A stretch of 43,092 nt of DNA from Acidobacteriota bacterium (GTDB lineage: Bacteria > Acidobacteriota > Terriglobia > Terriglobales > Acidobacteriaceae): NCBI GenBank assembly GCA_013285705.1, contig JABDHA010000028.1, forward strand, positions 1-43,092. Direction: 5' to 3'. The position numbers and the translations under genes were made by a program. Below are positions 8,157 to 16,866 of the stretch, in pieces. Below the pieces are notes generated by a model that was given only the letters and a program-made list of their open reading frames with translations, was not told the DNA's origin and did no database searches. Every line of letters begins with the position of its first letter. Within the stretch, counting starts at the first letter, position 1.

Positions 8157-8197
8157 TTTAGATCGTCTTTAGATGGCTTTTTACAAAAGCTTTAGAT
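8157..8197. promoter_or_regulatory. Phased TTTAGAT direct-repeat array, candidate binding site of the winged-helix regulator
   Basis: Exact TTTAGAT copies start at 8157, 8168 and 8191, and a degenerate TTTACAA starts at 8180. The steps are 11, 12 and 11 bp, one helical turn each. OmpR/PhoB-type winged helices bind head-to-tail 7-bp repeats at 11-bp spacing, matching the fold of the adjacent regulator. The array ends 8 bp before a TTGACG -35 candidate at 8206. Confidence 0.6.
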
Positions 8198-8205
8198 CAT
8201 CTGCA

Positions 8206-8234
8206 TTGACGAACCTCCGGAATGCCCGGCAGAC
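8206..8234 (+). promoter_or_regulatory. Possible promoter of the DUF4410-RND operon
   Basis: TTGACG (8206-8211), 17 bp, then GCAGAC (8229-8234). The -35 is good and the -10 poor, as in promoters that need an activator bound just upstream. The leader to the ATG at 8363 would be about 120 bases; I see no clear RNA motif in it. Confidence 0.4.
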
Positions 8235-8362
8235 TGCGCGACGGAATCGAACCTCCCTCCTAGCCTGATTCCTGAAACGGGCTCCAGTATCTCCAACATG
8301 TCTCGTATGGCAGGCACTCACGCCCGTCTACCGCAGACTTGTTCACCAGAAGGGATAGAAAG

Positions 8363-9151
8363 ATGGTCATGAAATCCATGCAGACCCCGGCGCGTCCGAC
8401 AACATACCGCCAAACGATAACGAAGCTGGCGCTGCCGGCCGCGATCCTGGCATGTCTTTTGCCAGCGACCGCGCGGGCAGAAGGACCTCTTGCCGTAAAG
8501 ATCAACGTAACTACATTGCAAAGTTACAACGGGAGCGATGTCCTGCCGAAACCAACGAAGATTCTGGTCTACGACTTCACTGTCGACACCTCCAACGTAC
8601 AGGTTGACCAATCCCAGAAGATTCGTCCCCGGCACATGATTACCGGAGACGAAAACCCGGACGCAGTCGCCAAAAAAGCTTCCACCAAATTTTCAGATGA
8701 GCTGATAGCAAAGCTCGCGAAGGTGGGAATCCCGGTGGAGCACGCCGCCGCGGGTCTCACCCCATCCGATAACACTTTGTCGGTACAAGGTGCGTTCACC
8801 TCCATGAAGCAAGGCGATAAAGCAGAGCGTTCAACCATCGGCATGGGAGCAGGTTCTGCCGACGTTCAGGCAAAAGTCGATGTGCACCTGAAAACATCGT
8901 CTGACGCCATCCTGTTGTCGCAGTTCCAGACCGACACCAAACCCGGCGCAAACATGGGAGGAGCAGCGCCCGTCGCGGCAGGAATGGATCCAGCTGCGGT
9001 CGCCGTCAAATCGAAAGTTACCGACCGCAAGAAGACTCTGGATGCCTACGCCGCGAAGACAGCCGATGCTATGGCCGCAGAAATCACGAAGCAGATGGCG
9101 AAACAGGGCTGGATCAAGCTCGACGACAAAGGCGAAGTTGTCCAGCAATGA
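8363..9151 (+). CDS. Secreted DUF4410-family protein
   Basis: A 262-residue protein, ATG 8363 with AAGGGA about eight bases upstream. The signal peptide runs to about residue 40 (LALPAAILACLLPATARAEG). The body begins with a strand-forming KILVYDFTVD, a form typical of DUF4410 and reminiscent of TolB-N-like domains, and contains the RSTIGMGAGSADVQAKVDVHL region (conserved core GMGAGSADV) that marks DUF4410 (~residues 160-185). DUF4410 proteins are envelope proteins of unknown biochemical function. It is the first gene of a six-gene co-directional operon ending in an RND pump, so a periplasmic role linked to the pump or to sensing envelope state is likely. The C-terminal helix is rich in Lys, Ala and Gln. 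Confidence 0.85.
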   Translation: MVMKSMQTPARPTTYRQTITKLALPAAILACLLPATARAEGPLAVKINVTTLQSYNGSDVLPKPTKILVYDFTVDTSNVQVDQSQKIRPRHMITGDENPDAVAKKASTKFSDELIAKLAKVGIPVEHAAAGLTPSDNTLSVQGAFTSMKQGDKAERSTIGMGAGSADVQAKVDVHLKTSSDAILLSQFQTDTKPGANMGGAAPVAAGMDPAAVAVKSKVTDRKKTLDAYAAKTADAMAAEITKQMAKQGWIKLDDKGEVVQQ

Positions 9152-9186
9152 AGCAGTTGTGCCAAAAACGCCATGGAGTATATGCA

Positions 9187-9693
9187 ATGACGATTCTCAG
9201 TACAATCTGTGCGTTCGTTCTGCTGCTTGCTGCTTTGCCGGCCGTTGGGCAGCAAAACAATCCTCCCCCGGTGAAAGGCATGGCAAGCACCGTTGGGCTG
9301 TACGTGTATCCGGCGAAAAAGCAGAATGCCACGCAGCAACTTACGGATGAGTCGCAATGTTACGACGATGCCAAGACGCAGACGGGCTTTAATCCCGACG
9401 CAACCACAACCGGCTCGAAGACGCAGGCCCAGAGCAACACGAAAGACCACGGAGCTGCCAAGGGAGCAGCGCGGGGAGCTGCGATTTCAGGCGCAACTGG
9501 AGGCGACGCAGGCGAGGGAGCAGCACGGGGCGCAGTGATCGGCGGCATGAGGTCCCGGCACAAAGAAAAGCAGCAGGACGAACAGGCTCAGAAGCAGGCT
9601 GATGCCAGCAAGACAAAGGAGCAGCAAAACATGGATGGCTTCAAGCGGTCCATGTCGGCCTGTCTCGATGCCCGTGGCTATTCCGTTCGGTAA
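9187..9693 (+). CDS. Secreted glycine-zipper protein
   Basis: A 168-residue protein. ATG 9187 is chosen over an in-frame upstream ATG at 9148 because GGAG (9175-9178) precedes it and a signal peptide starts there (ILSTICAFVLLLAALPAVGQ). Residues ~92-122 are a Gly/Ala zipper (GAAKGAARGAAISGATGG, then GEGAARGAVIGG) with small residues every fourth position. Such segments pack or insert into membranes and occur in outer-membrane lipoprotein-like and pore-forming proteins. A charged Gln/Lys-rich stretch and a conserved-looking C-terminus (FKRSMSACLDARGYSVR) follow; two Cys (in SQCYDD and SACLDA) could form a disulfide. It lies 35 bases after the DUF4410 gene, within the RND operon. Confidence 0.82.
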   Translation: MTILSTICAFVLLLAALPAVGQQNNPPPVKGMASTVGLYVYPAKKQNATQQLTDESQCYDDAKTQTGFNPDATTTGSKTQAQSNTKDHGAAKGAARGAAISGATGGDAGEGAARGAVIGGMRSRHKEKQQDEQAQKQADASKTKEQQNMDGFKRSMSACLDARGYSVR

Positions 9694-9751
9694 TTGCCTG
9701 CACAACGGTCATTACGTACGTTAATCAAACTTCACGAAGAAAGCAGGAACT

Positions 9752-10402
9752 ATGAACAGAGTTTTACGAAATCTTCCACTGCAACTTACCTTGGCCATGC
9801 TGTTGCCTGGCCTCACCGCAGCCGCACTGGATGCAACCAATCCTGCAATGGAGAAGTTTCAGCAGGACATGAAAACCGCTGTCCTCAATGGCAGCATCAC
9901 CGTCGCACAGGTCAAGCAGCTCCAGGCCGATGCCGAAACCCTCAAGAATGCGAAAGCAGAACAGGAGCCGGGCTCTCCCATCGATCTGCTTACGCCTTTT
10001 CGAGCTGTCTCCAGCATGAAGGCCACAATGGCAAGTGTCGACGCAAAAGACCGCGAGACTCTACACAATGATTTGCTGGCTGTGCTCGCCAACAAGGCGC
10101 AGCCCGCTGCTTCGGCTGATCCGCCAAGTCCTGGGAAAAAGCTCGGGAAAGATATCTTTAAGGCCGTGATGTTCGGCAACCCTACCGAGCCGCAGGTCAA
10201 GCAGCTGCAGGACAGCCTGAATGAATTGCAGGACATCAAGGGCAAGCAGGAGCGGCCGCTTCAGGCGATAAGAGCACTCCAGGGCTCGAAGTCTCAGATC
10301 GAGACCGTCATGAACACCGGCTCATTCCGCCCGCAGGACCGTCAGGCTGTACTCGATGACCTGAACAGCCTTGGACCGCAAGGCGGAGGCATGCACCGCT
10401 AA
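9752..10402 (+). CDS. Secreted helical protein with an internal tandem duplication
   Basis: A 216-residue protein with a signal peptide (LQLTLAMLLPGLTAAAL). I do not recognise a family. The mature part consists of two related helical units: residues ~32-110 and ~126-210. They share a QVKQLQ element about 18 residues in (ITVAQVKQLQADAETLKNAK versus PTEPQVKQLQDSLNELQDIK), a following helix, and an end with KDRETLHNDL versus QDRQAVLDDL. It is predicted to be mostly alpha-helical and soluble in the periplasm. The gene is 58 bases after the glycine-zipper gene and 3 bases before the TolC-like gene, so it belongs to the pump operon and may be an accessory subunit or chaperone; that role is inference from position only. 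Confidence 0.8.
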   Translation: MNRVLRNLPLQLTLAMLLPGLTAAALDATNPAMEKFQQDMKTAVLNGSITVAQVKQLQADAETLKNAKAEQEPGSPIDLLTPFRAVSSMKATMASVDAKDRETLHNDLLAVLANKAQPAASADPPSPGKKLGKDIFKAVMFGNPTEPQVKQLQDSLNELQDIKGKQERPLQAIRALQGSKSQIETVMNTGSFRPQDRQAVLDDLNSLGPQGGGMHR

Positions 10403-10405
10403 GCC

Positions 10406-11743
10406 ATGCAAGGGCTCATGCGCACATTCGCGATCATTGTTCTCGGCTGTCTATTTGTGACACCGCGACCGCTTTTCGCGCAGGAGCCCGAGCTTTCTCT
10501 TTCCGAGGCAATCCAGATTGCGCTCATGAACAACCGGCCCGCGAAAATCGCGCAGCTTGATATCACCAAGGCCGACTGGGAGGTCGCGTCCACCAAGACG
10601 AAGCGCTTTCCTGCGATCAGTACGTACCTGTTCGGCTCAAAAAATCTGACCTCGCCCAGCTTCACATTTAAAGCCAATACATTTCAAACGCCCCAGGGCG
10701 AACCAGTTCCCGCGACTGACACAAAGATCGCTCTTTCGTCAGGCTTCACTGGATACACTGTGGCCGAAGTCGCGCAACCTCTCACGCAGCTCTATAAAAT
10801 CGGCCTCGCCATTCACGAGCAGAAACTCGAGGTCGACCTCTCGCGAGAGAAGTATCAGGCAAAGCGGCAGTCTGTGGTCGCCGATGTAAAACAGGCATAC
10901 TACGCGGTCCTGCAGACAGAAAGTGCTCTCGACTCAGCCTCGGCCGCGGTCAAACAGTACCAGGAAACGGACCGCGTCGTCCTCGACTACATCGCACAGC
11001 GATCGGTGCTCAAATCGAGCAGCCTCGACGTAAAAGCAAAACTTGCGCAGGCGCAGTATCAGGTCGTCCAGCTGAACGATACATTGCAAACGCAAAAGGA
11101 AAAGCTCAACAACCTGCTGGGCCGCGATCTCGACACGCCATTCCACACAGAGCAGGTTCCTGCAATTCAATACGAAGAAGCGGACTTAAAAGTGGCCCGT
11201 CAAACCGCGCTCACGCAGCGGCCTGAAGTGAAAGAGGCGGAGATCGACACGCATCGCGCGGAGTATGACCGCAGACTTGCCAAGGCCCAATACATTCCGG
11301 ACATCGGTGCCGCCTTCCACTACATGACCCCATTCAACACCGCAATCCTGCCGCAGAACATCGCCTCCGCAGGCTTCGAGATGCGATGGGAGCCGTTTGA
11401 ATGGGGCAGGCGCAGAGACGATGTAAAGCAGAAAGAAACTGTCGTCGAGCAAAGCAAGTATCAACTGGCCGAGACTCGTTCGCAGGTCGTGCTCGACGTA
11501 GACAACAGTTTCCGCAAGCTGGCCGAGAGCCGTTCGCTCCTTGCCGTGGCGGAAGCCGCGCGTGCCGCAGCAAACGAAAAGCTGCGCGAGGTGAATGACA
11601 AATTCAGAAGATCCGCCGTCCTGCTTCGCGACGTATTGGAGCAGCAGGCCGCCGTCGCCAGCGCCGACAACGAGTACGAGGAAAGCCTTCTGGCCTTCTG
11701 GAGCGCAAAGGCAAGTTTCGAAAAAGCGCTGGGAGAGGAGTAG
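10406..11743 (+). CDS. TolC-like outer-membrane efflux protein
   Basis: A 445-residue TolC/OEP-family protein with a signal peptide ending near FAQ. The first in-frame ATG is 10406; ATG 10418 is a reasonable alternative. The family pattern of two related halves is seen: ELSLSEAIQIALMNNRP (residues ~30-46) opening the first, long amphipathic helices with many Gln, Ala and Glu, and DVDNSFRKLAESRSLLAVAEAARAA plus YEESLLAFWSAKASFEKALG in the second. The trimer forms a beta-barrel in the outer membrane and an alpha-helical tunnel into the periplasm. It lies 3 bases after the previous gene and 4 bases before the adaptor gene, giving a complete tripartite pump set. Confidence 0.92.
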   Translation: MQGLMRTFAIIVLGCLFVTPRPLFAQEPELSLSEAIQIALMNNRPAKIAQLDITKADWEVASTKTKRFPAISTYLFGSKNLTSPSFTFKANTFQTPQGEPVPATDTKIALSSGFTGYTVAEVAQPLTQLYKIGLAIHEQKLEVDLSREKYQAKRQSVVADVKQAYYAVLQTESALDSASAAVKQYQETDRVVLDYIAQRSVLKSSSLDVKAKLAQAQYQVVQLNDTLQTQKEKLNNLLGRDLDTPFHTEQVPAIQYEEADLKVARQTALTQRPEVKEAEIDTHRAEYDRRLAKAQYIPDIGAAFHYMTPFNTAILPQNIASAGFEMRWEPFEWGRRRDDVKQKETVVEQSKYQLAETRSQVVLDVDNSFRKLAESRSLLAVAEAARAAANEKLREVNDKFRRSAVLLRDVLEQQAAVASADNEYEESLLAFWSAKASFEKALGEE

Positions 11744-11747
11744 CACG

Positions 11748-12866
11748 ATGATTAGATTCATCCTCATAACCTCGACAGTCGCGCTCGCAGCATGCCTCAC
11801 CGCATGCAAGCAGGATGCCGCTGCGAGCAAAGCACCCTTACCAGTTCGCACTGCCATGGTTCAGAGTGTCGATGTAGGTAGCGCCGCCCGCTACTCCGCC
11901 AGCATCGTTCCCTACACGCAGGTCAATCTCGCATTCCAATCAGGTGGCTATGTCGATCACGTCCGCCAGGTCAAGAGCGCCAACGGAGGCATGCGCAATA
12001 TCGATCAGGGCGACTGGGTGACAAAGGGAACCGTACTCGCTGTCGTCAACCAGCAAAATTATCAGGACAAGCTGGCGCAGGCGAAAGCGCAGCTCGCCGG
12101 CTACCAGGCCGAACACGACAAGGCCCAGTCGACCTTCGATCGCACCTCCGCGCTCTATGCAACGCAAAGCGCAACCAAGCCCGATCTCGATTCTGCGAAA
12201 GCGCAGCTCGACAGTTCTGCCGCGTCTGTTTCCGCAGCCCAGGCACAGATCAGCGAAGCACAAACCGCGTTAGCCTATTGCTCGCTCAAGGCCCCGTTCG
12301 ATGGATGGATCGTGAGTCGCAGTGTGGACGCGGGAAGCTATGTCGGCCCTGCGACCAACGGCTTCACTATCGCGGACACGCGAACCGTCAAAGCCGTCTT
12401 CGGTGTCCCCGACACCTCTATCAGCCGCGTGAGAATAGGTCAGGCGCAGATCATCACCACCGACGCTCTTCCGCAGCCGTTTACAGGGAGTGTCACGGCC
12501 ATTTCTCCTGCCGCCGATCCGAAAAGCCGCGTCTTCTCCGTGGAGGTCTCGATCGCCAATCCCAGAGATGACTTGAAGTCAGGAATGATCGCCTCGCTTG
12601 CTCTTGATGGAGCCACTCTGCCGCGTGCCGTCATGGCCGTGCCTTTATCCGCCGTAGTACGCGACCCGCAGCGCGCCAATGGCTTCGCGGTCATGACCGC
12701 AGAAGGCGATGGTGAAATGGAGTCTGCGCACCTGCGCCCGGTCGAGCTGGGCGACGTCTACGGCAACATGATCGGCGTTAAGAGCGGCCTTCAATCCGGA
12801 GAACGAGTCATCACCACCGGCGTCACTCTGATCAAAGGCGGAGACCAGGTCCGTGTCATTCCGTAA
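11748..12866 (+). CDS. RND efflux periplasmic adaptor (membrane fusion protein), lipoprotein
   Basis: A 372-residue HlyD/AcrA-type adaptor with a strong Shine-Dalgarno (GAGAGGAG, about 8 bases before the ATG). A lipobox LTAC places the lipidated Cys at residue 20. The lipoyl half-motifs, alpha-hairpin (KLAQAKAQLAGYQAEHDKAQ ... SAKAQLDSSAASVSAAQAQ, residues ~105-180) and beta-barrel region (VFGVPDTSISRVRIGQ) follow in the expected order, ending in the membrane-proximal domain with GLQSGERVITTGVTLIKGGDQVRV. It bridges the inner-membrane pump and the TolC-like channel. The gene is four bases after the TolC gene and 17 bases before the pump gene. Confidence 0.93.
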   Translation: MIRFILITSTVALAACLTACKQDAAASKAPLPVRTAMVQSVDVGSAARYSASIVPYTQVNLAFQSGGYVDHVRQVKSANGGMRNIDQGDWVTKGTVLAVVNQQNYQDKLAQAKAQLAGYQAEHDKAQSTFDRTSALYATQSATKPDLDSAKAQLDSSAASVSAAQAQISEAQTALAYCSLKAPFDGWIVSRSVDAGSYVGPATNGFTIADTRTVKAVFGVPDTSISRVRIGQAQIITTDALPQPFTGSVTAISPAADPKSRVFSVEVSIANPRDDLKSGMIASLALDGATLPRAVMAVPLSAVVRDPQRANGFAVMTAEGDGEMESAHLRPVELGDVYGNMIGVKSGLQSGERVITTGVTLIKGGDQVRVIP

Positions 12867-12883
12867 GCAAAGAAAGCCTTTCG

Positions 12884-15800
12884 ATGAGCCATAAGTCCGA
12901 AGCCGAATACATCGCCAACACGCACAACACGGCGCGCTTCTTCACCGAGCACCGTCAGGTTGGCTTCGTGCTTCTCATTGCCGTCGCAATCTGGGGCTGG
13001 TATGGCTACCTCCACATGCCTAAGCGCAAAGACCCGATCATTCCGGTGCGCGTGGCCGTCGCGTCTACATCGTGGCCCGGAGCAACCGCGGAAGAAGTGG
13101 AGCAGCTCGTCTCGCGTCCCGTCGAGCAGACCATGGCGCAAAACCCTTTCATCAAGGGTCCCACTCCAGCCGATTTCGGAATCCGCTCGATCAGTTTTCC
13201 CGGCCTGTCTCTCGTCTACGTGCAGCTCGGAGACAATGTCTCCGATACGAAAAAACAATTCGCCGACATCAACCTCAAACTGAACGCGATCAACAGCAAG
13301 CTGCCGCAAGGTGCCGGGCCAATCCAGTTCAACAGCGACTTTGGCGACACAGCCGCACTGATGCTGACCATCGCAAGCCCTCCGGCGAACGAAGTCGACA
13401 TCGCGTTACGCGCTCGCGCTATTCAACGCGCCATCGAACAGACGCGTGCTGAAGAGCCGAAGAAGGCTCCCCAGCCGCGCCTGAGCATCGTCTATGCCTT
13501 TCCGGCATCGGTGGCCGCTGGCGTCATTCGCGAACCGTTTACCGCCGTCGTGCACGCCGCCGTTGAGAGCCGTGCCATCTCCGATCCGCATTTTTTCGAA
13601 GGCAGCGGCTTCATCGGCGTCGATGTAACTTCCAAGCTAAGCGACGAGCAACTGCGCATTATCGGCGACCAATGGATCAAGGAGAATCTGCACCGCTCTG
13701 AACTTCACCCGGACGCATGGCCGGCCGTCTTCATTCGCGATCCCTCTCAAGCAGAGCCGAAACTTGCCGCCGTTGCCGGCGACAGATATTCCTATCGCGA
13801 ACTCGACGACTTCACTGATCTGATTGGACGCACCCTGCAGGGCGCTCCCGAAGTAGCCAAGATCGATCGCAAGGGCGTGCTGCCGGAACAAATTTATCTG
13901 GACTACTCACAGGATCGCCTCGCAGCCTACGGTCTGCAACCTTCCAACCTGAAAGACATCCTGGGCGCGCGCAACATCACGCTCCCCGGCGGTCAGCTTG
14001 AGGTTGGCCCCAAGAGCATCCAGATCGATCCATCCGGAAAATTCACCAACCCGCAGCAGATCGGGAACGTCATCATCGGCGCCTCATCTTCAGCCGCTCA
14101 GAGCCCCGTTTACCTGCGCGATCTGGTGCAGATCTCACGCGGATATCAAAGCCCGGCAAAGTATCTGAACTACCTCACCTGGGCCGACAAAGACGGCAAG
14201 TGGCACCGCAGCCGCGCCGTTACTGTCGCCGTGCAGATGAAGGACGGCGAGCAGATCGGCGCCTTCGGCAAAAGCGTGGATGCAAAGCTCACAGCCGTTA
14301 AGCAATATCTACCAGATGATTTGATCATCGCGCGCACCTCTGACCAGCCGCTGCAGGTGAAAGAAAACATCAGCCTGTTCATGGATGCGCTGTACGAGGC
14401 CATCGCGCTTGTCGTCCTCGTTTCCTGGCTAGGCTTCTGGGAATGGCGCTCGGCCCTGCTAATGGCCATCTCGATGCCCGTCACGCTCGCCATGACCTTC
14501 GGCTCCATGTATCTGCTCGGCATCGATATCCAACAGGTCTCCGTGGCTACGCTGATCATTGCCCTCGGCCTGCTGGTCGACGACCCGGTGCTCGCCGGCG
14601 ATTCCATCAAGCGGACTCTGGCCGAAGGCCACCCGAACATCATCGCCGCATGGCTCGGTCCGACCAAGTTAGCAACTGCAATTATGTATGCGACGGTTAC
14701 AAATATCGTCGCCTATCTTCCATTTCTCATGGTCACCGGCAATACGGGCGACTTCCTGCACAGCCTGCCCATCGTGATGACCTGCGCGCTCATCGCCTCG
14801 CGCATCGTCTCCATGACCTTTCTGCCGCTGCTCGCCTTCTACCTGCTGCGCCCGGAAAAGAAAGCAGAAAAATCCATTGAAGAGATGCGCGAAGCGGGCT
14901 TCTATGGCTGGTACGCACGCATCGCGCGTTATTCTATCGAACACCGTTGGAAGTTCTTCTTCGGCTCGCTTGTCTTCCTCGTCTTCGGCTTCTTCATCTT
15001 CACGAGATTGAACCCAGCCTTCTTCCCGGAAGATGTGCAGTACTGGTCCTACATCGATGTCTGGCTTCCAAACGATGTCAACCTCGGCGCCACCAATGAA
15101 ACCGCGCTCAAAGTCGAAGAGATCGTGCGCCAGCAGGCGCAGAAGTTTTCGACCGAGCACGCCGATAGCGAACATGGGCCCGCCCTGCGGTATGTCACAA
15201 CCTTCGTTGGCGGAGGCGGTCCGCGCTTCTGGTTCTCGGCGTCTCCACAGCTGCAGCAGCTGAACTACGCTCAGGTGCTCATCGAAGTCACCGACAAAGA
15301 GATCACTCCGCAGTTCATCAAGGAGCTGCAGCCCGTCCTCACCGCTTCCGTCCCGGGAGCGCGCCTCGACGCCCGTCAGTTGTTGACGAATCCCATCGAC
15401 TACCCCATCGAGATCCGTGTCTCCAGCACCGCCGACGTAAACGCCTCGCAGGAGACCGCCGACATCCGGCAGTTGCGCAACATCGCCGGCCAGGTTGAAG
15501 AGATTCTCCGCTCCTCTCCGCTCGCCGAGCGCACACGCAACGAGTGGGGCGATGACAGCACGCTCATCGAGCTGACCGTCGATCCGGACCGAGCCAACCT
15601 TGCGGGCATCACCAACATGGATGTCGCCAACTCATCGACTGCCGCCCTCAGCGGAACGACCGTGAGCGTATTCCAGGAAGGGCAAAAACAAATCCCCATC
15701 GTTGCGCGCGCACGTATCGCCGACCGCGCCCGTCTCTCCGATGTCGAAAACCTCTACGTTTACGCCTCGCAGGACAGCTCAAAGATTCCTCTCTCGCAAA

Positions 15801-16582
15801 TCTCCAACGTGAATCACGAACTCGTCACAGGCCGCATCGTGCGCATGGAACAGTTCCGCGCCATGAACATCCGCAGCTTCCCCATCACGGGACACTTAAG
15901 CTCAGAGGTGTTCAAGCAGATCATGCCCCGTCTGCAGGCTCTGCAGGACTCACTGCCGCCCGGCTACCAGATGCAGATCGGCGGCGAATACTACAAAACC
16001 AAATCCGGATTCAAGAATCTGACCATGGTCATGGCAATCTCGACCGTCGCCGTATTCCTCGCACTGCTCTTCCAATTCAAGAATGCAATCAAGCCTCTGC
16101 TGGTCCTGGCTGCAGCTCCTTATGGCATGATCGGAGCCTTCCTCGTTTTGTGGATCATGCATGAGCCCTTCGGCTTCATGGCCTTCCTCGGTGTCGCCAG
16201 CCTTGTCGGCGTCATCGTCAGTCATTCCATCGTTCTCTTCGATTACATCGAAGAGCGGCACGCAGTGGGAGACGACTTCGAGAATGCACTCATCGACGCA
16301 GGCATTCTCCGCCTTCGCCCCGTGCTCATCACCGTCTTCGCAACCGTGCTCGCGCTCTTCCCGCTCGCACTGCACGGCGGCCCGCTATGGAAGCCCTTAT
16401 GCTACGCGCAGATCGGCGGCCTGCTGATCGCAACCGTCGTCACCAAACTTCAAGTGCCGGTCATGTATGCAATCTTTGTACTCGATCTGAAAATTCTGGA
16501 ATGGAAGACGATCGAGAAGCCAGCCATCGAAGCCTCAGATTTCTCGACCAAGCCCTATGTGCCGGTGAGTAAGCCAGGATGA
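12884..16582 (+). CDS. RND-family efflux pump, inner-membrane subunit (unusually long)
   Basis: A 1232-residue HAE1-like RND transporter, compared with about 1050 for AcrB. The two-fold RND layout is clear: TM1 near residues 25-45, a large periplasmic loop, TM2-TM7, a second loop, TM8-TM12. The proton-relay Asp pair is at residues 566-567 (LGLLVDDPV); in AcrB it is at 407-408, so about 158 extra residues precede it, partly an N-terminal extension and mostly an insertion in the first periplasmic loop (roughly residues 180-320). In TM10 the position of AcrB Lys940 is Ser1113 (GVIVSHSIVLFDYI), a substitution also seen in other RND branches. The pump exports an unknown substrate using proton flux. 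It is the last gene of the operon. Confidence 0.93.
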   Translation: MSHKSEAEYIANTHNTARFFTEHRQVGFVLLIAVAIWGWYGYLHMPKRKDPIIPVRVAVASTSWPGATAEEVEQLVSRPVEQTMAQNPFIKGPTPADFGIRSISFPGLSLVYVQLGDNVSDTKKQFADINLKLNAINSKLPQGAGPIQFNSDFGDTAALMLTIASPPANEVDIALRARAIQRAIEQTRAEEPKKAPQPRLSIVYAFPASVAAGVIREPFTAVVHAAVESRAISDPHFFEGSGFIGVDVTSKLSDEQLRIIGDQWIKENLHRSELHPDAWPAVFIRDPSQAEPKLAAVAGDRYSYRELDDFTDLIGRTLQGAPEVAKIDRKGVLPEQIYLDYSQDRLAAYGLQPSNLKDILGARNITLPGGQLEVGPKSIQIDPSGKFTNPQQIGNVIIGASSSAAQSPVYLRDLVQISRGYQSPAKYLNYLTWADKDGKWHRSRAVTVAVQMKDGEQIGAFGKSVDAKLTAVKQYLPDDLIIARTSDQPLQVKENISLFMDALYEAIALVVLVSWLGFWEWRSALLMAISMPVTLAMTFGSMYLLGIDIQQVSVATLIIALGLLVDDPVLAGDSIKRTLAEGHPNIIAAWLGPTKLATAIMYATVTNIVAYLPFLMVTGNTGDFLHSLPIVMTCALIASRIVSMTFLPLLAFYLLRPEKKAEKSIEEMREAGFYGWYARIARYSIEHRWKFFFGSLVFLVFGFFIFTRLNPAFFPEDVQYWSYIDVWLPNDVNLGATNETALKVEEIVRQQAQKFSTEHADSEHGPALRYVTTFVGGGGPRFWFSASPQLQQLNYAQVLIEVTDKEITPQFIKELQPVLTASVPGARLDARQLLTNPIDYPIEIRVSSTADVNASQETADIRQLRNIAGQVEEILRSSPLAERTRNEWGDDSTLIELTVDPDRANLAGITNMDVANSSTAALSGTTVSVFQEGQKQIPIVARARIADRARLSDVENLYVYASQDSSKIPLSQISNVNHELVTGRIVRMEQFRAMNIRSFPITGHLSSEVFKQIMPRLQALQDSLPPGYQMQIGGEYYKTKSGFKNLTMVMAISTVAVFLALLFQFKNAIKPLLVLAAAPYGMIGAFLVLWIMHEPFGFMAFLGVASLVGVIVSHSIVLFDYIEERHAVGDDFENALIDAGILRLRPVLITVFATVLALFPLALHGGPLWKPLCYAQIGGLLIATVVTKLQVPVMYAIFVLDLKILEWKTIEKPAIEASDFSTKPYVPVSKPG

Positions 16583-16694
16583 AGCCCGGCGCTGGGTTAT
16601 CTGATGCGACACTCCCTATGCGGTCTTGATGCGAAAAGAGAAAACATCAAGAGAGAAAAGTACGGGAAGCAACCTGACATCTCGATGAAAATAG

Positions 16695-16723
16695 TTGACT
16701 TCTAAGCGATGGCTGACTAAAGT
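16695..16723 (+). promoter_or_regulatory. Probable sigma-70-type promoter for the lectin-like gene
   Basis: TTGACT (16695-16700), 17 bp, TAAAGT (16718-16723). The expected transcript starts near 16730 and has a leader of about 137 bases. No riboswitch or terminator is recognised in the 284 bases between the pump gene and ATG 16867. Confidence 0.5.
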
Positions 16724-16866
16724 TAGGCAGCTTCAGGCATGCAATCCAAACTGCATTGAGCACCCCCATGCTCATGACCCCCTGGTCAGCGCCTGATCCA
16801 AAAAAAGGCCACAGCCCAGGCCCCGTTGTGATCCCATTCCCGTCTGGCGGCTTGAAGGGAATAACC

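Noticed and set aside
9710-9726. Near-palindrome around ACGTACGT after the glycine-zipper gene
   Set aside because: Short self-complementary core inside an operon gap, with no terminator or regulator context.
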